Origin: JAGMES01 sp023128035
GTDB taxonomy: Bacteria > Bacillota > Halanaerobiia > DY22613
Assembly: GCA_030627905.1 (NCBI GenBank)
Contig: DAOVRZ010000118.1
Coordinates: forward strand, 1 to 17,315
Direction of reading: 5' to 3'
DNA length: 17,315 bases
The translations under genes and the position numbers were made by a program. This document shows positions 6,391-13,911 of the stretch, piece by piece. Within the stretch, counting starts at the first letter, position 1, and every line of letters starts with the position of its first letter. Below the pieces are notes generated by a model. It was not told where the DNA came from. It searched no databases and worked only from the letters and a program-made list of their open reading frames with translations.

Positions 6391-7731
6391 TATCAATAAT
6401 TTCAAGAAGATACGGGCTAATATTAAAAAAATTAAATATCCACATGTATCAGTGGTAGCTGTTAAAAAGATAGAAGAAGCAAGGGCTGGGTCAACTCCAA
6501 TAGACTTTAAGCCTAGGGGTATGAGAGAACCTATAAGAGCACCGATCATCATATTTGCAACTAGAGCACAGAAGACGACTAAGCCTAAGTATGGGTTTCC
6601 CCGCCAAATAAAAGCGATAATACCAGTAAATATTCCGATGGAAACTCCATTAATTAACCCAATTAGAATCTCTTTGAAGAAAATTTCTCGACTATTTTTA
6701 AAATCTATCTCACCTAAAGCTAGACCACGAATCATTACTGCTAGTGTTTGTTGTCCTGAATTACCGCCAAGAGCAGCGACAATTGGGAAAAAGGCAGCTA
6801 AAAATGCAACCTGTTGAATTAACCCTTCAAACATGCTAACAACTAAGGAGGCTACAAAAGCAGTTAACATATTAACATAAAGCCATGGAAGGCGTTGCTT
6901 TACAGAGGTTTTTACTGGATTAATTACCTGTTCTTCTTCATTAATACCTACCATTTTAAACATATCTTCCGTGTTCTCAGCTTCGATAACATCAATTATA
7001 TCATCAACTGTAATAATTCCAAGTAAAGCACCTTTACGATTGACTACAGGAATAACAGTCAGGTCATATTTAGAAACAAGAAGAGCAACTTCCTCTTGAT
7101 CAGTGTTTGCTAACACAGTAATTAAATTATAATCAGTAATCTCTGTAAGTGGTTGGTGATCTGATGCGATCAAAATATCGCGTAAGTCCACAGTTCCCAC
7201 TAAATGCTTTGACTCATTGAGCACAAAGATAGTTTCAATAATCTCAGTTTTAGGAGCAATTTTTTTTATTTTTAATAATGCCTGATTTGTTGTAAGAGTT
7301 TCTTTTAGAGCAATATATTCGGTGGTCATCAAACCTCCGGCAGTATCTGCTTCATAACCTAAGAGGAGGCGAATAGCATTAGCATTTTCATCCTTCATCA
7401 TTTTTAGAAGGAGTTTGATTTCATTAAAGGGTAGATTACCTAAAATATCAGTGATATTGTCAGCAGACATAAATGAAAAGATACGAATAATTTCATCAAC
7501 TTCAAGTAATTTTAACAATCGAGATTGGATATCTTCATCTGCTTCTTCGATTGTTTCTGCTAATTGTTCAAAATCCATCAATTCATAGATTTCAAGAATA
7601 TGTTTATCTTCCATTTCAGCCAATACTTCAGCTAAGTCGATTGGATGGACTGTTTCTAACCATGCTTTGATTTGAACGTCATTGTTTAATTTAAGATGTT
7701 CTAATAGTTCTTGAAGTAATTCTTCATGCAT
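6388..7731 (-). CDS. mgtE: Magnesium transporter MgtE
   Basis: This is an inner-membrane Mg2+ channel of 447 residues, the family's normal length. An N-terminal helical superhelix (about 1-130) holds Mg-sensing acidic residues, followed by EADTAGGLMTTEY (127-139). Two CBS domains lie at about 138-255. A plug helix leads into five TM segments (about 283-303, 308-330, 352-375, 382-405, 418-445). The pore signature PIVAALGGNSGQQT (316-329) and the Asp in TATTD (D428), which lines the Mg2+ selectivity site, are present. ATG at 7731 has AGGAGG 8 nt upstream. The gene lies behind a complete M-box riboswitch with its own promoter, so it should be expressed when Mg2+ is low. It appears monocistronic, ending at the shared terminator. 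Confidence 0.97.
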   Translation of the reverse strand: MHEELLQELLEHLKLNNDVQIKAWLETVHPIDLAEVLAEMEDKHILEIYELMDFEQLAETIEEADEDIQSRLLKLLEVDEIIRIFSFMSADNITDILGNLPFNEIKLLLKMMKDENANAIRLLLGYEADTAGGLMTTEYIALKETLTTNQALLKIKKIAPKTEIIETIFVLNESKHLVGTVDLRDILIASDHQPLTEITDYNLITVLANTDQEEVALLVSKYDLTVIPVVNRKGALLGIITVDDIIDVIEAENTEDMFKMVGINEEEQVINPVKTSVKQRLPWLYVNMLTAFVASLVVSMFEGLIQQVAFLAAFFPIVAALGGNSGQQTLAVMIRGLALGEIDFKNSREIFFKEILIGLINGVSIGIFTGIIAFIWRGNPYLGLVVFCALVANMMIGALIGSLIPLGLKSIGVDPALASSIFLTATTDTCGYLIFLILARIFLKLLI

Positions 7732-7770
7732 AGAATCCCCCTCCTTTCTTTACTACTATTTTTTGTAAAT

Positions 7771-7804
7771 AAAAAAGCTTTTCTCCAACAAAAAGAGAAA
7801 AGCT
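7771..7804 (-). terminator. Riboswitch-controlled terminator before mgtE
   Basis: On the minus strand a perfect 10-bp stem (7795-7804 with 7776-7785) and 9-nt loop are followed by a run of T (7775-7771). It is the expression platform of the M-box: Mg2+ binding should favour this hairpin and stop transcription before mgtE. Confidence 0.88.
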
Positions 7805-7846
7805 ATTGCTTATTAAAGCTAATTGCTTATTAAGCAACAAAATAGA

Positions 7847-8001
7847 CTCCTTTCGTTGAGTTTTGGCACTATATGGCGTAGGGTTTAATACCCAGCTACG
7901 TTAGAAAAAACCTTATCTCGGCAATTCCTGTTGACCCATTGGCGTCTTTCGACATTTCTGGGCAGTAGCTTTTTTCCATATAGGAGCCTCACCTAACGGA
8001 G
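7847..8001 (-). promoter_or_regulatory. M-box (ykoK) magnesium riboswitch aptamer
   Basis: Minus-strand reading shows the M-box hallmarks in order. CTCCGTTAGGTGAGG is followed by CTCCTATATGG, then CTACTGCCCAGAAATG. TCGAAAGACGCCAATGGGTC follows, then CAACAGGAATTGCCGAGATAAGG. The distal part reads GCTGGGTATTAAACCCTACG and CCATATAGTGCC. Last comes AACGAAAGGAG, which closes P1 against CTCC. This order matches the known ykoK leader closely. It sits between its own promoter (8021-8048) and the terminator (7771-7804) upstream of mgtE, the classical target. The linker between aptamer and terminator carries a tandem duplication at 7801-7833. Confidence 0.95.
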
Positions 8002-8020
8002 ATATTTACTTTCTAACTTT

Positions 8021-8048
8021 ATTATATCAAAAAAAAAGGATTCGTCAA
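8021..8048 (-). promoter_or_regulatory. Sigma-A promoter of the M-box/mgtE unit
   Basis: On the minus strand TTGACG (8048-8043) and TATAAT (8026-8021) are 16 bp apart, and a TG at 8029-8028 gives an extended -10 box. Initiation falls near 8014, just before the M-box P1 strand. The promoter lies 14 bp beyond the stop codon of the nucleotidase gene, so mgtE does not depend on read-through. Confidence 0.85.
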
Positions 8049-8061
8049 CCTTGCATGTATC

Positions 8062-8628
8062 TTAAGCTGATTGTTTTTGATAATAATTAAAGATAAATTC
8101 TCGCATATTTGAGCATCCTTTGATTCGATAGATTCTCTCAGATAAATGATCTGCTTGATTATATTTCATATCTACTAAAAGAACTGGAATCTCCGTAGAT
8201 ATTGATTTCGCATTTTTTAGGTTATCTTCTACAAAAAGTTCTAATTGATGTTCTATACATGGTTTTAGCTTTTCATTTTCGTGTATCAAAAGATCGTATG
8301 GGATACGATGAGCATCTAACCATTTTGGGGTTTCTGGGCTGATGGTTCTTGCAGTTATTAAGATAATAGTAAATTCATTTGCTTTCAATTCCTGAAGTAA
8401 TTTATCGGCTCCGTCTCGCATAATTAATTGTGGGAAGATATGATGTGAACAATTTTCAAAGAATTCTTGTATCTCCTCATAATTTAAGCCATAACGAGCC
8501 ATCCATTCTTGATGATCGGGATTTGGGATTGTTTCCATTTTAAAATATTTTAAGAGTTCTTCTTCCCAAATGGTTCCATCTCCATCGGTTAAAACTCCAT
8601 CAATATCGAAACCGATAATTTTTTTCAT
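8062..8628 (-). CDS. HAD-superfamily 5'-nucleotidase, NT5C/YqfW type
   Basis: This is a cytosolic HAD phosphatase of 188 residues resembling the 5'(3')-deoxyribonucleotidase family (PF06941) and its Bacillus relatives. Motif I is GFDIDGVLTDGD with nucleophile D8 and D10, motif II is T92 in LITAR, motif III is K122 in EKLKP, and motif IV is VEDN with E134/D135. The small alpha-helical cap between motifs I and II (about 18-75) fits the C1-type cap of this family. The probable reaction is removal of phosphate from (deoxy)nucleoside monophosphates; the substrate is not fixed by sequence. ATG at 8628 follows AAGGAGG on the minus strand at a spacing of about 10 nt. An extended -10 box lies upstream at 8687-8695. 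Confidence 0.85.
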   Translation of the reverse strand: MKKIIGFDIDGVLTDGDGTIWEEELLKYFKMETIPNPDHQEWMARYGLNYEEIQEFFENCSHHIFPQLIMRDGADKLLQELKANEFTIILITARTISPETPKWLDAHRIPYDLLIHENEKLKPCIEHQLELFVEDNLKNAKSISTEIPVLLVDMKYNQADHLSERIYRIKGCSNMREFIFNYYQKQSA

Positions 8629-8686
8629 TTTAAGTCACCCTCCTTGAAGCTATAATTGATAACTAATCAATATGTAAGATAGATAT

Positions 8687-8695
8687 ATTATATCA
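8687..8695 (-). promoter_or_regulatory. Probable extended -10 promoter for the nucleotidase gene
   Basis: The minus strand reads TGATATAAT over 8695-8687; the -35 region is poor. Initiation near 8680 leaves about a 50-nt leader before the ATG at 8628. Confidence 0.5.
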
Positions 8696-8764
8696 GATAG
8701 TTAAGGAAGATGCTACTTATAATAGGGAAAACCGTGATTATAGAGAAATATCTAGTAATAGATC

Positions 8765-8865
8765 AGTGAACTCGTCCAGCTAAAGCTGAACATTGGGGCT
8801 TCAGTAGGGGATTCTACCCCCACTGAAGATTAAAAACAATTCCCACCACTTATAGAAGTGGGGGT
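8765..8865 (+). mobile_element. IS200/IS605 right-end or omega-RNA-like remnant
   Basis: Two adjacent G/C-rich hairpins stand out from the AT-rich surroundings. Hairpin 1 pairs 8799-8810 with 8817-8828 (CTTCAGT...ACTGAAG and GGGG...CCCC, one mismatch, 6-nt loop). Hairpin 2 pairs 8843-8851 with 8856-8864 (CACTT...AAGTG plus C/G pairs, one mismatch, ATAG loop). A hairpin of the form CCCACC...GGTGGG near the 3' end of tnpB is typical of IS200/IS605 right ends, where the RNA also acts as the TnpB guide scaffold. No tnpA or tnpB is nearby, so this would be a solo end or a palindrome-associated non-autonomous element. A plain attenuator is the main alternative. Confidence 0.42.
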
Positions 8866-8946
8866 CTTATCTCAAAAGATAAAAGAAGGTTTAAAAATAG
8901 GTATTAAGTTATGCTGAAGGTTTACTTGATGAATATAAACAACGAT

Positions 8947-8986
8947 AAACCCTGAGATAAGGTTACTCCTATTTCAGGGTTTTTCA
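8947..8986 (+). terminator. Terminator-like hairpin
   Basis: AAACCCTGA at 8947-8955 pairs with TCAGGGTTT at 8974-8982, and T's follow immediately. No gene ends just upstream on the plus strand, so it may be the terminator of a transcript through the double-hairpin segment at 8765-8865, or shield the downstream promoter. Confidence 0.6.
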
Positions 8987-9047
8987 TTAACGGAAGGTAA
9001 AGAAAAATATCATAAAAAAATATTATTACTTTATAAAAACTTAAAAC

Positions 9048-9077
9048 TTGAAATTGATAGGAAGTTTGTTATATAAT
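9048..9077 (+). promoter_or_regulatory. Sigma-A promoter of the TPR-like gene
   Basis: TTGAAA at 9048-9053 and TATAAT at 9072-9077 are spaced 18 bp apart. Initiation near 9084 gives a leader of about 88 nt. Confidence 0.7.
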
Positions 9078-9099
9078 AAACATGACGTTAAATAATCTA

Positions 9100-9116
9100 C
9101 CCTCACTTAGTGAGGG
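9100..9116 (+). promoter_or_regulatory. Leader hairpin upstream of the TPR-like gene
   Basis: CCCTCAC at 9100-9106 and GTGAGGG at 9110-9116 form a perfect 7-bp stem with a 3-nt loop, followed by ACTTTTG. It lies between the promoter and the ribosome binding site. The stem is short and the T-run poor, so it is more likely a stabilising or weak attenuating hairpin than a full terminator. Confidence 0.5.
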
Positions 9117-9171
9117 ACTTTTGCCTTTCGAAAATGTTGTTTAAAAAAAAGGTTAAAGAGGAAGGGGGATT

Positions 9172-10314
9172 ATGGATTATCAACTGAAATTCGAAAAAGA
9201 TTTTGACTTGTTACGGACAGATGCGATGAAGTTTTTAAATAAAAAACATGATTATGTAAAAGCATATAATAAAGCTATTCAGGCAAACTTTATCGCTGAA
9301 AACTATTTAGGGGATAAAGAAAAAGTCATAGAAAGTAAGTTAATCATAGGTTTAGCTTATTTGGTGATTGATCAGATTAAGGGTCATAAAATGTTACAAA
9401 ATCTGTATTTTGATAATTTGAGATATTTCAAATTAAATGATAGATTAAATTTGCGGATGAAAACTGCTTTGGCACGCGCTAAGAGGTTGAATGGAGAATA
9501 TGATGAAGCTATAGGGATGATTCAAGAGATAATAAAATATGTTCAAGATAAACCTAGTATTGTGAAGAATGTTTATGAGAATCAAGATCAAGGAATAGTT
9601 GCATGCTTTAATGAAATAACTTGCAGTCTGATATATAAAAGTTGGCAATCTAAATATTTTTTAAGTGTAGAAAAAATTGAAAAGGAACTCATTGGGAAAA
9701 CAGAAATTGAGAAAGAAGATATAGTTAAGAAAATGATATTAAGAGACGATGGTGAGCATACTGATGTCATTAATGAGGCTAAATCAAATGCAAAAGAAAC
9801 AATGAAACGAAGTAAAGCACTTAACCCATCTGACGTACTTAATATTGTCACGTCAGCAAATTTAGCATGTGTTTTAATAGAAATAAAAGAATTGGATGAG
9901 GCTTATAAAATTTTTTCAAAATTAGCAAAGAATCCTTATGTTATAGAAAATTTTTTGGCTAGTGTTTTCAATGAGATAGCGTTAATTAAGACATATCAGA
10001 AAGAATATGGTATAGCAAAAGAATATTTAGATAGGGCATGGGAATGGTTGATGAGTAAAAATAACATAATGGAATTGAGTAGAAACTGCTATATTCAGGC
10101 ATTAAATTACATAAAATTAGGAAATTTGGATTTGGGTTATGCTTGTGCAGATTTTGGATACAAACAAAACGGTGATTATAATTGTTTGGAATTGTTATAT
10201 AAAATTTCTTTATTAAAATCAATAATTTCAAAGAGATTAGGAAATGAATCGGAATTTGTTTTTTATAGTTACCAACATCAAACATATAAAAATAATGTTA
10301 GAAGTGTGGGATAG
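9172..10314 (+). CDS. Orphan alpha-helical TPR-like protein
   Basis: I do not recognise this 380-residue protein. It is predicted to be almost entirely helical, cytosolic and without signal peptide or TM segments. TPR-like helix pairs are visible around 100-124 (AKRLNGEYDEAIGMIQEI), 226-252 (ANLACVLIEIKELDEAYKIF), 265-293 (NEIALIKTYQKEYGIAKEYLD) and 305-330. A lysine- and glutamate-rich region lies at 165-215. There is no N-terminal helix-turn-helix, so it is not a complete RRNPP-type regulator such as PlcR, Rgg or AimR. It has its own promoter and a purine-rich ribosome binding site (GAGGAAGGGGG just before the ATG). It stands alone in an AT-rich stretch flanked by a mobile-element-like remnant and a pseudogene, which fits an accessory gene. 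No signalling-peptide gene is evident downstream. Confidence 0.72.
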   Translation: MDYQLKFEKDFDLLRTDAMKFLNKKHDYVKAYNKAIQANFIAENYLGDKEKVIESKLIIGLAYLVIDQIKGHKMLQNLYFDNLRYFKLNDRLNLRMKTALARAKRLNGEYDEAIGMIQEIIKYVQDKPSIVKNVYENQDQGIVACFNEITCSLIYKSWQSKYFLSVEKIEKELIGKTEIEKEDIVKKMILRDDGEHTDVINEAKSNAKETMKRSKALNPSDVLNIVTSANLACVLIEIKELDEAYKIFSKLAKNPYVIENFLASVFNEIALIKTYQKEYGIAKEYLDRAWEWLMSKNNIMELSRNCYIQALNYIKLGNLDLGYACADFGYKQNGDYNCLELLYKISLLKSIISKRLGNESEFVFYSYQHQTYKNNVRSVG

Positions 10315-10369
10315 TTTATATATGAGGTGGATAAAAAAAATTTCTTTATTAATAAATAGAGCAGGATTT

Positions 10370-10399
10370 TTGACCAGTTTCATGGAAATATAATATAAT
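10370..10399 (+). promoter_or_regulatory. Sigma-A promoter upstream of the GNAT pseudogene
   Basis: TTGACC at 10370-10375 and TATAAT at 10394-10399 have 18-bp spacing; an overlapping second TATAAT at 10389-10394 is too close. The promoter survives although the gene behind it is broken. Confidence 0.65.
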
Positions 10400-10428
10400 T
10401 AAGTAGTTAACTGGAGTGATATAGGATT

Positions 10429-10718
10429 ATGGAAATTCGTGAAATGACCATAGATAATTATAAAGAGGTTTATGAACTTTGGAAAAGTACAGGTACTATT
10501 CAGCTTAAAAGTTCAGATGAACGTGAAGAAATTCAGAAAATGATCCAACATAATCCTGAGACGAGTTAGAAAAAAGATTTATCCAAATGGGTGTGATAAA
10601 AGTAAATCTTTTTGTTGTAGATACCAATGAGGAAGTTATTAGTTTTTATGAAAAATTAGGATATATTAAGCGCTTGGAATTAGTGCCTATGAGTAAAGCA
10701 CTATTGGAGGAGTTTTGA
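10429..10718 (+). pseudogene. GNAT-family N-acetyltransferase with its central core deleted
   Basis: The first 44 codons from ATG 10429 give a normal GNAT start (MEIREMTIDNYKEVYELWKS and on to QKMIQHNPE), then stop at TAG 10567-10569. A second frame, open from about 10559, gives a normal GNAT C terminus: DELEKRFIQMGVIKVNLFVV, then TNEEVISFYEKLGYIKRLEL, and an end at TGA 10716-10718. What is missing between them is the region of about 45-60 residues with beta-4, the acetyl-CoA pyrophosphate loop (QxxGxG/A) and its helix. The join lies at about 10556-10568 (CCTGAGACGAGTTAG) and also changes frame. This is an internal deletion, not just a sequencing slip. The product cannot bind acetyl-CoA. Upstream promoter and GGAG ribosome binding site are intact. 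Confidence 0.85.
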
Positions 10719-10812
10719 GATACTATATATTTAAGAAAAAGGTGAGTGCTATGGTTTTGTTGCTGCATCCAGAAAAATTTATTAACCAAGATACTGTAAC
10801 TAATCTTGATCT

Positions 10813-10847
10813 TAAGAGAAGAGTTTAACTCTTCTCTTATTTTTTTT
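10813..10847 (+). terminator. Rho-independent terminator
   Basis: An 11-bp perfect stem (10813-10823 with 10829-10839) with loop TTTAA is followed by eight T (10840-10847). It terminates the GNAT pseudogene transcript and insulates the chemotaxis gene downstream. Confidence 0.92.
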
Positions 10848-10940
10848 ACGCAAATAGGGAAATGTAGAACAAATGATAAAGGTTTTTATATGTTTAAAGC
10901 GAATTATAAAAAATATAATTAAGAGATAGGAGATGCTAAG

Positions 10941-12422
10941 ATGTTAGAAAATGAAAATAAGCTTATTCAAAAAGCAAATTTTGCAGTGATCATTTTTGCA
11001 TGGGTAGTTACAGGGATGGCATTGATAGTAAATATAGCGGTTAAAATGCCAATAAAACAATTGTGGATCGTTGGGGGATTTACTATCTTTTTATCTTTGC
11101 TACCAACAATTTTGTATTTAATGAAAAAGCCTCCAGTCATTATTAAATGGATAACTATAGTTGAAATTACGGTTTTTATCTACTATAACTTATTTTCTGG
11201 TGCTGGGGAGGCCAGATTCAGAGGACTTCTTTTGTTTTTTGAAGCAATTATCCTGATTGCACTATATTTAGAGAAAAAAACAGTCTTGGGTTATGCGATA
11301 AGTGTTGGAGTTTTAAACAATGTTTTATTTGTGGTAGCCTATGATCAGTTTTTTAATCCTGTAAGTGTTCGAACTATGTTCCAATTTAATGTAGCTTTTA
11401 TTGGTTGTACCATTTTACTTTATTTTATTACTAAATGGGGGACAGATTTGTTCCAGATGGCTGATATCAAGCGTGAGGAGTTAAATCAACAGCTTTTGGA
11501 TAAAGTACAGCATCTTGCGGTTTCAACTAAATACTTAACTATTGCAACAGAGGAGATTCAAGAATATGTAAGTCAGGTTAGCGATTCTAATCAAATTGTT
11601 ACTCATTCGATTAATGAAGTAGCTTTTGGAGTAGAGGAAGAGGCGCGGACTGTAGAGCTTACACTTCAGAATACACAAAATATTATGGATATAATGTCAG
11701 GAATAAAAACCAGAGTTGAGCTAGTTGCTAATCAGGTGAAAAATACTGGAACAGCAGCAAAAGAAGGTCAAAATGATCTGAATAGCTTAGAAGAACATAT
11801 GAATCGAATTGATTATAGTACAGATCAATCTGTTGTGATGATGAAACGTTTGGAGGAGCAATCTGAACAGATGGGTTCTATCTTAAAAATATTTACTGGT
11901 ATTGTTACTCAGACCAATCTTTTGGCTTTGAATGCTTCTATTGAAGCAGCAAGAGCTGGCGATGTTGGACGAGGTTTTGCTGTGGTTGCTAGCGAAATTC
12001 GTAAATTGGCAGAAGAAGCAGACTCAGCGGCTAAAGATATTCATACTATTTTGGAGGAAATTCGTTCATATACTAATTTATCAGTAAAACATGTAACAGA
12101 GAGTAGTCAGATAGTTAAAGATGGTAAAAAAGTTACTTCAACTTCTGTTGATTCACTTCAATATATCTTAGGAGATGTACAGGAAATCTCAAATGAGGTA
12201 GGAAATATTACCGTTGATGTTGAGAAAATTAGTGAAGATATTATTGAATTGGAAAAGCGAATGGAAGAATTGGCTTCTATTACCCAACAATCTTATGGTT
12301 CTGCAGAAGAGGTGGCCTCAAGTGCAGAAGAACAAAATGAACGTTTAATTAAAATCCAGAAATATATTGAAGAACTACATAAACGTGCAGAAGAATTAAA
12401 GGAAATGGCGGATATCGTTTGA
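10941..12422 (+). CDS. Methyl-accepting chemotaxis protein with a six-helix membrane domain and no HAMP
   Basis: This chemoreceptor has 493 residues. The N terminus has about six TM segments (roughly 13-35, 40-60, 67-84, 94-111, 115-135, 147-166) with only short loops, so there is no classical periplasmic ligand domain. From about 175 it is a long helical cytoplasmic domain. The hairpin tip, about 320-356, contains TQTNLLALNASIEAARAGD and GRGFAVVASEIRKLAEE, the CheA/CheW contact region of all MCPs. I see no HAMP between the last TM helix and the coiled coil, so signal transfer must be direct. It probably senses membrane state or a lipophilic/intracellular cue. ATG at 10941 follows AGGAG (10928-10932) by 8 nt. 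It is monocistronic and isolated from other chemotaxis genes. Only a weak TATAAT (10914-10919) precedes it. Confidence 0.92.
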   Translation: MLENENKLIQKANFAVIIFAWVVTGMALIVNIAVKMPIKQLWIVGGFTIFLSLLPTILYLMKKPPVIIKWITIVEITVFIYYNLFSGAGEARFRGLLLFFEAIILIALYLEKKTVLGYAISVGVLNNVLFVVAYDQFFNPVSVRTMFQFNVAFIGCTILLYFITKWGTDLFQMADIKREELNQQLLDKVQHLAVSTKYLTIATEEIQEYVSQVSDSNQIVTHSINEVAFGVEEEARTVELTLQNTQNIMDIMSGIKTRVELVANQVKNTGTAAKEGQNDLNSLEEHMNRIDYSTDQSVVMMKRLEEQSEQMGSILKIFTGIVTQTNLLALNASIEAARAGDVGRGFAVVASEIRKLAEEADSAAKDIHTILEEIRSYTNLSVKHVTESSQIVKDGKKVTSTSVDSLQYILGDVQEISNEVGNITVDVEKISEDIIELEKRMEELASITQQSYGSAEEVASSAEEQNERLIKIQKYIEELHKRAEELKEMADIV

Positions 12423-12573
12423 CATAAATAGATGGGTATGGTACTATCTACTATAGGATATTATACTTTCATATAAAGCTTTGGTAAACTGAGTTCTAGT
12501 TTGCATGGGATAAAGTGATGGTTTTTATGTGTATATTAATTTGTGCATCAAAATTTGGGTGCGGAGGGATTAA

Positions 12574-13911
12574 ATGAGACTGCATGGGACAATGAATATA
12601 AACGAACAAGGTCATCTTTTAATTGGTGGATGTGATACATCTGATTTAGCTCAGAAATTTGGTACACCATTATTAGTATTGGATGAAGCAGAAATTAGAA
12701 GAAAATGTCGTGAATATCGTTCTGCATTTAATGAAACAGGAATTGAGTCAGAAACATCCTATGCTTCCAAAGCTTTTCTAACCATGGCTTTATGTCGAAT
12801 TTTGAAAGAAGAAGGTATGGGTTTGGATGTAGTTTCAGGCGGAGAACGCTTTATTGCTGAGTCAGCCAATTTTCCTATGGCAAAAGTTCATTTTCATGGT
12901 AATAATAAGACTCCGCAGGAACTTAACGATGCATTAGAATCTGGTATTGGACTTTTTGTTGTAGATAACTTACAAGAGTTACTTTTATTAAATCATTTAG
13001 CGTTGGAGAAGCAGATGGTCGCTGATGTACTTTTTAGAGTGACTCCTGGAATTGAAGCCCATACTCATGAATATATTCAAACTGGACAGATAGATTCAAA
13101 ATTTGGGATGGGAATTTCTAACGGTGTAGCATTTAGGGTGATTCAAAAAGCTCAAGAATTATCTGGAATTCGAGTTTGTGGTTTACATTGTCATATTGGA
13201 TCTCAGATTTATAATTTGGAGTCCTTTAAAAAAGCAGCAGAAATAATGATGGACTTTTCTGGTAAGGTTCGTGATGAATTAGGTATAGTGATAAAGGAAT
13301 TGAATTTGGGAGGCGGTTTTGGAGTACCTTATATGGAAACAGAAGAAGAAGTTTCTGTAAAGGATTATGCTATTATTGTTGCAGATACTTTAAAAAGAAA
13401 AGCTGACGAATTAAATCTTCCGTTACCTAAGGTTATCAATGAACCAGGACGTTCGATTGTTGCTACTGCTGGTACAACTGTTTACACGATTGGTACTATA
13501 AAAGAGATTCCTGACATACGTACCTATGTTGCTGTAGACGGTGGAATGACTGATAATATTCGGCCTGCTTTATATGGAGCTAAATATGAGGCAGTCGTAG
13601 CGAATAAGGCTCTAGAAAAACCTGTTCAGACTGTAACTATTACTGGACGTTGTTGTGAGTCGGGAGATATGTTGATTCATGATCTTAAAATTCCTCAGAT
13701 TGAATCCGGAGATTTATTGGCTGTAACTTGTACAGGAGCATACACTTACTCTATGTCTAGTAACTATAATGGTCTACCTAGAATGGCTATAGTTTTGGTA
13801 AATGAGGGACAGGCAGAAATTATAGTTCGAAGAGAAACTTATTCTGATCTAATAAAAAGGGATGTGATCCCTGAGCGGCTCATGGAGTTAACTAAACCTG
13901 ACCTTTTCTAG
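12574..13911 (+). CDS. lysA: Diaminopimelate decarboxylase
   Basis: LysA is a PLP enzyme that decarboxylates meso-diaminopimelate to L-lysine, the last step of lysine synthesis, in the cytosol. The protein has 445 residues, slightly longer than the usual 410-440. The PLP lysine is K66 in SYASKAF. H207 lies in CHIGSQI and the phosphate-binding glycines in NLGGGFG (244-250). EPGRSIVATAG is at 290-300, the active-site CES motif at 361-363 and GAYTYSMSSNYNG at 388-400. GGAGG just upstream of ATG 12574 is the ribosome binding site. No convincing promoter is seen in the 151-bp gap after the chemotaxis gene, which has no obvious terminator either. Its 3' end overlaps the convergent amidohydrolase by 3-4 bp within a shared hairpin. 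Specificity for diaminopimelate over ornithine/arginine is by overall resemblance. Confidence 0.96.
   Translation: MRLHGTMNINEQGHLLIGGCDTSDLAQKFGTPLLVLDEAEIRRKCREYRSAFNETGIESETSYASKAFLTMALCRILKEEGMGLDVVSGGERFIAESANFPMAKVHFHGNNKTPQELNDALESGIGLFVVDNLQELLLLNHLALEKQMVADVLFRVTPGIEAHTHEYIQTGQIDSKFGMGISNGVAFRVIQKAQELSGIRVCGLHCHIGSQIYNLESFKKAAEIMMDFSGKVRDELGIVIKELNLGGGFGVPYMETEEEVSVKDYAIIVADTLKRKADELNLPLPKVINEPGRSIVATAGTTVYTIGTIKEIPDIRTYVAVDGGMTDNIRPALYGAKYEAVVANKALEKPVQTVTITGRCCESGDMLIHDLKIPQIESGDLLAVTCTGAYTYSMSSNYNGLPRMAIVLVNEGQAEIIVRRETYSDLIKRDVIPERLMELTKPDLF

Larger units (their letters stand above)
8629..9171. other. 543-bp gene-free stretch between divergent genes
   Basis: From left to right it holds the minus-strand promoter of the nucleotidase, a double-hairpin segment resembling an IS200/IS605 right end (8765-8865), a terminator-like hairpin (8947-8986), a sigma-A promoter (9048-9077) and a short leader hairpin (9100-9116). 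No convincing coding sequence is present on either strand; the longest plus-strand candidate before 8960 encodes only about 14 residues. Confidence 0.7.

Noticed and set aside
6452..6817. 121-codon open frame on the plus strand
   Set aside because: It lies entirely antisense to the membrane domain of mgtE, has no ribosome binding site, and encodes low-quality basic/proline-rich sequence.
9986..10285. 99-codon open frame on the minus strand
   Set aside because: It is antisense to the well-supported TPR-like gene and shows biased, non-protein-like composition without a start signal.
10751..10828. 25-codon reading frame with a GGTG-like ribosome binding site after the GNAT pseudogene
   Set aside because: It is very short, has no recognisable features, and its end overlaps the terminator stem; more likely chance or gene debris.
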